From contig JANYIP010000173.1 of NCBI GenBank assembly GCA_025361995.1, positions 1 through 17,811 on the forward strand: DNA of 17,811 nucleotides, read 5' to 3'. Position numbers and translations under genes: made by a program. Source of the stretch: Streptomycetales bacterium. GTDB lineage: Bacteria > Actinomycetota > Actinomycetes > Prado026. Of this stretch, positions 14,333 through 17,811 are shown in pieces (the first letter of the stretch is position 1; every line of letters starts with the position of its first letter). The notes under the pieces were generated by a model that had not been told where the DNA came from, did no database searches, and was given only the letters and a program-made list of their open reading frames with translations.

Positions 14333-14992
14333 ATGGCCGCGGTGCCGCGGCCGGGGTCGAGTCCTCGGACCAGGATCAAGCGGCTCGCCACCAAGACCGT
14401 GCGCGACACGGGCGTGCTGTACGCGATCCTGGACGCCGGCCTCGTCGCACACGTCGCGGTCAACGGGCCGGAGGGGCAGCCGTACGTCGTGCCGGTGGCG
14501 TACGCCCGCGAAGGGCATCGCGTGCTCTTCCACGGCTCCACCGGTTCGCGACTGTTCCGCGGGCTGGCGCAGGGCGTTCCCACCTGCCTGAGCGTCACCC
14601 TGATCGACGGCATGGTGCTTGCCCGTTCCACTTTCGAGTCGTCGATGAACTACCGCTCAGTGATGGTGCTGGGGTCCTGCACGCTCCTGGCCGGCGAGGA
14701 GAAGCTGGCAGCGCTCGAGCACATCACCGAGCACCTGCTCCCCGGCCGCTGGGCCGAAGCCAGGCATCCGTCCAAGAAGGAGGCGGCCGCCACGACGGTT
14801 CTCGCGCTCCCCCTGACCGAGACCTCGGTCAAGGTGAGCGACGGCCCGCCGGACGACGTACCCGAGGATGTCGAGCTGCCGATCTGGGCGGGTAATGTGC
14901 CGATCGCCGAGACGTTCGGCCGCCCGGTGGACGCCCCCGACCTGCGCTTCGACGTCCCGGTCCCCGACTACGTGAAGAGGTGGACACGCTGA
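14333..14992 (+). CDS. Pyridoxamine 5'-phosphate oxidase-like FMN-binding split-barrel protein
   Basis: 219-aa member of the Pyridox_ox_2/nitroimidazole-resistance-like split-barrel group, expected to bind FMN or another flavin; the reaction is unknown. Family features are the opening helix and strand YAILDAGLVAHVAV (30-43), YVVPVAYAREGHRVLFHG (51-68), STGSRLF (69-75) and MNYRSVMVLG (105-114). The C-terminal part has IWAGNVPI, seen in this group. The ATG directly follows the aminotransferase TAG with no gap, and the end overlaps the FAD oxidoreductase start by 13 bp, so the three are surely one operon. True pyridoxamine-phosphate oxidase (making PLP for the aminotransferase) is an attractive idea, but the sequence fits the general split-barrel family better than PdxH. 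Confidence 0.87.
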   Translation: MAAVPRPGSSPRTRIKRLATKTVRDTGVLYAILDAGLVAHVAVNGPEGQPYVVPVAYAREGHRVLFHGSTGSRLFRGLAQGVPTCLSVTLIDGMVLARSTFESSMNYRSVMVLGSCTLLAGEEKLAALEHITEHLLPGRWAEARHPSKKEAAATTVLALPLTETSVKVSDGPPDDVPEDVELPIWAGNVPIAETFGRPVDAPDLRFDVPVPDYVKRWTR

Positions 14993-16383
14993 CCAGCGTG
15001 CAGCGGTACCGCGATCTGTCGCTGTGGTGGGACACCTTGCCAGGCCCGCTCACCGCAGACGTGCGGCCGGCGCTCGACACCGACGTCGAGGCGGACGTCG
15101 CGATCGTGGGCGCCGGGTACACCGGGCTGTGGACGGCCTACTACCTCGCCAAGGCCGACCCGACCGTACGCATCGTGGTCGTCGAGAAGGAGACTGCCGG
15201 CTTCGGAGCGTCGGGGCGCAACGGTGGCTGGTGCTCTGCGCTCTTCCCCGCGTCCTGGGCAAAGATCGCGCGCGGGTCGTCACGGGGCGAGGCGGTGCGC
15301 CTGCAGCGCGCCATGTTCGACGCCGTCGACGCCACCGGCAAGGCCGTCGCCGATGAGGGACTCGACGTGCACTGGACCAAGGGCGGCACTGTCGGCGTCG
15401 CCCGTACCCAGACCCAGGTGACCCGTGGCCGCGCCGAGATCGACGACGCGCGCGAGTGGGGGTTCGGGGCGCAGGACTACAGCTGGCTCTCGGCCGGCGA
15501 GATGCGCGAGCGGATCGGCTGCACCGATGTCCTCGGCGGCACGTACACCCCGCACACAGCGGCGATCCACCCCGCCCGGCTCGCACGTGGCCTCGCCCAG
15601 GCGGTGGAGCGGCTAGGCGTACGCATCTACGAAGGGACGCCGGCGCTGTCGCTCGAGCCCGGCGTGGTTCGTACCCCGCACGGCGTGGTTCGCGCCGAGA
15701 AGGTGATCAGGTGTACCGAGGGGTACACCCCGTCGCTGCCCGGCTACCGGCGCTCGGTGATCCCGGTCTACTCGCTGATGCTCGCCACCGAACCACTGCC
15801 GATGGCCGTCTGGGAGCAGATCGGGCTGGCCCGCCGCGAGACGTTCAACGACGGGCGGCACCTCATCATCTATGGCCAGCGCACCGCCGACGATCGGCTC
15901 GCCTTCGGCGGTCGCGGGGCGCCGTACCACTTCGGCTCCACGATCCGGCCGGGCTTCGACCGGGAGCCGGCCGTCTTCGCCGAACTTCGTCGTGTCCTCA
16001 TCGAGCTGTTCCCAGCCGTCGCCGACTATGCGATCACGCACACGTGGGGCGGGCCGCTGGGCATCACCCGCGACTGGTACGCATCCGTCGGGCTGGACCC
16101 CAAGACCGGGGTCGGCTGGGCCGGCGGGTACGTCGGTGACGGCGTGGGTGCGACGAACCTAGCCGGCCGGACGCTGGCCGACCTGATCCTCGAGCGGCGC
16201 GACTCCGATCTGGTGACGCTCCCCTGGGTGGGCCACAAGTCGCCGCTGTGGGAGCCGGAGCCGTTCCGCTTCGTCGGCGTCAACGCTGGGCTGCGCGTGA
16301 TGAGCAGCGCCGACGGCGCCGAGGCACGGTCAGGCCGGCAAGCCAGGCGGGCATCGTTCTTCGGCCGCTTCACCGGCCACTAG
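14980..16383 (+). CDS. DAO-family FAD-dependent oxidoreductase (gamma-glutamylputrescine oxidase-like)
   Basis: Flavin amine oxidoreductase of the D-amino-acid-oxidase fold, 467 aa, similar in layout to PuuB-type gamma-glutamylputrescine oxidases. The N-terminal Rossmann motif is VGAGYTG (43-49), with acidic Glu69 in VVEK ending the second strand. GASGRNGG (76-83) is the conserved flavin loop, and a C-terminal WGGPLGITRDWYASVG followed by GYVGDGVGATNLAGR closes the FAD site. The start is GTG 14980, overlapping the upstream gene; GTG 14998 is possible. The product would be an aldehyde for the dehydrogenases encoded nearby. No gamma-glutamylpolyamine synthetase is visible in the window, so whether the substrate is free or glutamylated amine is open. 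Confidence 0.88.
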   Translation: MDTLTSVQRYRDLSLWWDTLPGPLTADVRPALDTDVEADVAIVGAGYTGLWTAYYLAKADPTVRIVVVEKETAGFGASGRNGGWCSALFPASWAKIARGSSRGEAVRLQRAMFDAVDATGKAVADEGLDVHWTKGGTVGVARTQTQVTRGRAEIDDAREWGFGAQDYSWLSAGEMRERIGCTDVLGGTYTPHTAAIHPARLARGLAQAVERLGVRIYEGTPALSLEPGVVRTPHGVVRAEKVIRCTEGYTPSLPGYRRSVIPVYSLMLATEPLPMAVWEQIGLARRETFNDGRHLIIYGQRTADDRLAFGGRGAPYHFGSTIRPGFDREPAVFAELRRVLIELFPAVADYAITHTWGGPLGITRDWYASVGLDPKTGVGWAGGYVGDGVGATNLAGRTLADLILERRDSDLVTLPWVGHKSPLWEPEPFRFVGVNAGLRVMSSADGAEARSGRQARRASFFGRFTGH

Positions 16384-16409
16384 GTCTGGCCGGTACGAGG
16401 TCTGGCCGG
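16382..16409. repeat. 12-bp direct repeat at the oxidoreductase stop
   Basis: AGGTCTGGCCGG occurs at 16382-16393 and 16398-16409 (16-bp period), the first copy overlapping the TAG stop of the FAD oxidoreductase. Confidence 0.85.
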
Positions 16410-16696
16410 CCTGTCTCAAGGTCCAGTCGCGACGTCCACGATGGGCCACGGGGGCGCGGAGTCCCTTCGTGACACAGTCACTCACTTGAGTCAGGCCCAG
16501 GAAGTTCCCGACCCACGCCTCGTCCGCCGCTGGCGTACGTCCGTACGATCTGTTCAGGCGTTGAGCTCGCAGACAGTGCGAGAGCTCTCGTCAACGCGCC
16601 CGTGGAGCGGAGTGTCGCGCCTGACGACACCGTCCCGCATCTTGCACCACGGACCGACAGGCCGCGCACATCAGCGGCCGAGATTCCTGGTTAGGC
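16384..16696. other. Gene-free stretch between convergent genes
   Basis: About 310 bp between the FAD oxidoreductase and the phosphatase. Short open frames here have no ribosome sites and no protein-like composition. It holds the direct repeat at its left end and a hairpin at 16558-16597, the only structured element I see. Confidence 0.6.
16558..16597. terminator. Bulged hairpin, possible bidirectional terminator
   Basis: GCGTTGA (16558-16564) pairs with TCAACGC (16591-16597), and inside it CTCGCA pairs with TGCGAG. The 3' arm contains the 12-bp palindrome CGAGAGCTCTCG. It lies between convergent genes, so a terminator serving either is plausible; no U-tract is present. Confidence 0.45.
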
Positions 16697-17329
16697 CTAA
16701 CTGCCTGTGAGGTGCGATATGTCGTTCAGGCTCACCAAAGTCCGGTTGTGGAATCGGTCGTCCTCCTCAAGGACGGTGATGCCTCCGCTGCTGGAGCGCA
16801 TGTGGACATACCCCGCGGAATTCAGTGGCAGGTGGATCCAGGCGGATACGACGAAGGTCAGCACAAAGCCGTGCGTGACGATGACCTGCTGAGAGCCTGG
16901 GCTGGCGAGGATGGCGTCGAGCGCCTGGTAGACGCGCGACGCGAAGTCCTGCCGAGTCTCGGCCCCGTCGATGCCCTCGTGGTGGTGCATCCGGTCACCG
17001 GCCGGAGGAGGCGCGAGGAACCGATGGTCTAGCCATGCTTGCGGCTTGCCTTCGGCAAGTCCGTACGACTTCTCGCGCAGGCCCGCGAGCAGGATCGGTT
17101 CGACACCAAGGTGCTGGGCGATGATCTGCGACGTTTGGGCGGCACGGGTCAGGTCGGACGAATGGATCTCCGGAGTCTCGTTGTCGGGGACCAGGTCGCG
17201 GAGCCTGGCCGCGATCAGGTTGGCCTGGCGAAACCCCCGATCCGTCAGCTGCGTGTCGTACCAGCCGCCTACCAAGTTCGACGTGTGATGCACCGACTCG
17301 GGATGCGTGACTACGTACAGCCTTCGCAA
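16697..17329 (-). CDS. Histidine phosphatase-family protein with altered RHG motif
   Basis: Phosphoglycerate-mutase-like (histidine phosphatase) protein of 210 aa; substrate unknown. TTG 17329 is chosen because AGGGAGG lies 5 nt upstream; the frame stays open to 17698, but that part is not protein-like. The usual N-terminal LVRHGE is VVTHPE here: the catalytic His9 is kept, while Arg becomes Thr8 and Gly becomes Pro10. The rest of the catalytic set looks intact: Arg62 in SSDLTRAAQTS, Glu86 in LREKSYG and His153 in VIVTHGF. VTHPE variants with the following LVGGWYDTQLT occur in actinobacteria as far as I recall, so this is probably a subfamily trait and not decay. It is convergent to the FAD oxidoreductase and has no evident pathway link. 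Confidence 0.82.
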   Translation of the reverse strand: MRRLYVVTHPESVHHTSNLVGGWYDTQLTDRGFRQANLIAARLRDLVPDNETPEIHSSDLTRAAQTSQIIAQHLGVEPILLAGLREKSYGLAEGKPQAWLDHRFLAPPPAGDRMHHHEGIDGAETRQDFASRVYQALDAILASPGSQQVIVTHGFVLTFVVSAWIHLPLNSAGYVHMRSSSGGITVLEEDDRFHNRTLVSLNDISHLTGS

Positions 17330-17505
17330 CTCAACCTCCCTTCGATTCGAGAGAATGCTCCCAGAAGGCCTGCCCTGCTTTGTCCATCTCCGGGGGCCGC
17401 AGTTGCAGCAGGGCGTCGGGCTGGCAGTTCGCCGAATACGGGTTACGTCATCAGCGGCCGGCATGCTGGCCAGTGGGGGCAGGTGTCGGTGGTGCGGTGG
17501 GCTGT
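17330..17505. other. Short intergenic stretch upstream of the phosphatase
   Basis: 176 bp without a supportable gene. An 8-bp inverted repeat GCCCTGCT (17372-17379) / AGCAGGGC (17407-17414) is present. It should contain the phosphatase promoter (minus strand), but I cannot place its boxes. Confidence 0.4.
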
Positions 17506-17811
17506 TCAGCATTGGAGTTGCTGGTGGGGGTCGAGGGTGAAGACCGGAGCGGCGCCGGGGACGGTGGTGATGGTGAATGCGCCGGGTGGGTGTTTGCCGA
17601 GTTGGGTGCTGTCGCTGACGGCGTAGACGGTGCGCCCGGCGTCTAGGGGTTGGGTCTTGCCACCCAGGACGATCGGCAGGATTCTTCCGTCGCAGCACAA
17701 CCGGCGGGCCGTGCTGGCGGACATGGGGTGCCCGTTGGGCAGGGTGGTGGCGGGGGCACCGCCGAGGTGCCCGACCAGCGTCGCGTACGGAATCGTCACG
17801 ATGATGGTGGG
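17506..17811 (-). pseudogene. Fragment of a DUF222/13E12-type HNH endonuclease-like protein (runs off the right edge)
   Basis: The minus frame is open to the window edge and reads TIIVTIPYATLVGHLGG, then STARRLCCDGRILPIVLGG and QPLDAGRTVYAVSDS. This is the stretch that in DUF222/13E12-repeat proteins of actinobacteria directly precedes the C-terminal HNH domain (usually ARRLACDAxIIPVVLGG...QPLDVGRATR). Here the HNH Cys/His region is absent: after AVSDS the frame passes into a Pro-rich tail (PGAAPVFTLDPHQQLQC) and stops at 17506. That tail resembles the usual far C-terminus, suggesting an internal deletion. The N-terminal part lies outside the window, so a longer gene with a degraded C-terminus is likely. 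These genes are numerous, repeated and often broken in actinobacteria. Confidence 0.65.

Noticed and set aside
12944..14533. Long minus-strand open frame (529 codons) opposite the aminotransferase
   Set aside because: Low-complexity shadow of a gene with full PLP-enzyme signatures.
16558..16597. tRNA or other structured RNA gene
   Set aside because: No cloverleaf, T-loop or CCA-like end can be drawn; only a bulged hairpin.
16441..16710. Small plus-strand gene in the convergent gap
   Set aside because: No ribosome site, non-protein-like composition, and it crosses the hairpin and the end of the phosphatase gene.
17506..17811. Transposase or insertion-sequence end at the right edge
   Set aside because: Residue pattern fits the DUF222/13E12 family; no DDE-type motif, terminal inverted repeats or target duplication seen.

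Overview
This window is from a high-GC actinobacterium. Supporting signs are the strong G/C bias at third codon positions, frequent GTG/TTG starts, a PucR-type regulator, an MPT70/MPT83-like fasciclin lipoprotein beside a SigK/RskA pair, and a DUF222/13E12-type fragment at the right edge. The many CGTAC(G) words recall Nocardioides-like Propionibacteriales, but that is only an impression and I cannot name the genus. No rRNA, tRNA, CRISPR array, insertion sequence or replication origin was seen.

Layout. (1) 1-2504, minus strand: a Tat-exported polyamine-type ABC substrate-binding lipoprotein (cut by the left edge) preceded by a gamma-aminobutyraldehyde-type aldehyde dehydrogenase. Diverging from them is a PucR-family regulator (about 2718-4373, plus). 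(2) 4410-8427, plus strand: an envelope-stress-type cassette made of a membrane-anchored sulfite-oxidase-fold molybdopterin oxidoreductase, an MPT70/MPT83-like fasciclin lipoprotein, a SigK-like ECF sigma factor and its RskA-like anti-sigma factor, the last two overlapping by ATGA. Two promoters in this block are near-copies of each other, and a third, weaker one has the same spacing, suggesting autoregulation by the sigma factor. (3) 8442-8640: a remnant of a RibD-type dihydrofolate reductase. (4) 8685-12281, minus strand: a second aldehyde dehydrogenase, a group II PLP decarboxylase and a GNAT acetyltransferase. (5) 12433-16383, plus strand, diverging from block 4: an Lrp/AsnC regulator, a class III aminotransferase, a split-barrel FMN (PPOx-like) protein and a DAO-family FAD oxidoreductase. 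(6) 16384-17811: a gene-free stretch with a hairpin, a histidine phosphatase with an altered RHG motif (minus), and an internally deleted DUF222-type fragment (minus).

How the genes fit together. Blocks 1, 4 and 5 read as a polyamine/diamine uptake and catabolism region. The binding protein captures polyamine. The aminotransferase or the FAD oxidase converts a terminal amine to an aldehyde. One of two aldehyde dehydrogenases oxidises that to GABA or a homologous amino acid. The decarboxylase may make an amine from an amino acid. Control is by PucR-type and Lrp-type regulators, each divergent from an aldehyde dehydrogenase gene. The SigK block between them looks functionally separate.

Other points of interest are the shared SigK-type promoter motif, a 15-bp tandem repeat that separates an apparent ancestral stop/start overlap between the dehydrogenase and the decarboxylase, and the recurrence of short tandem duplications at five gene borders.
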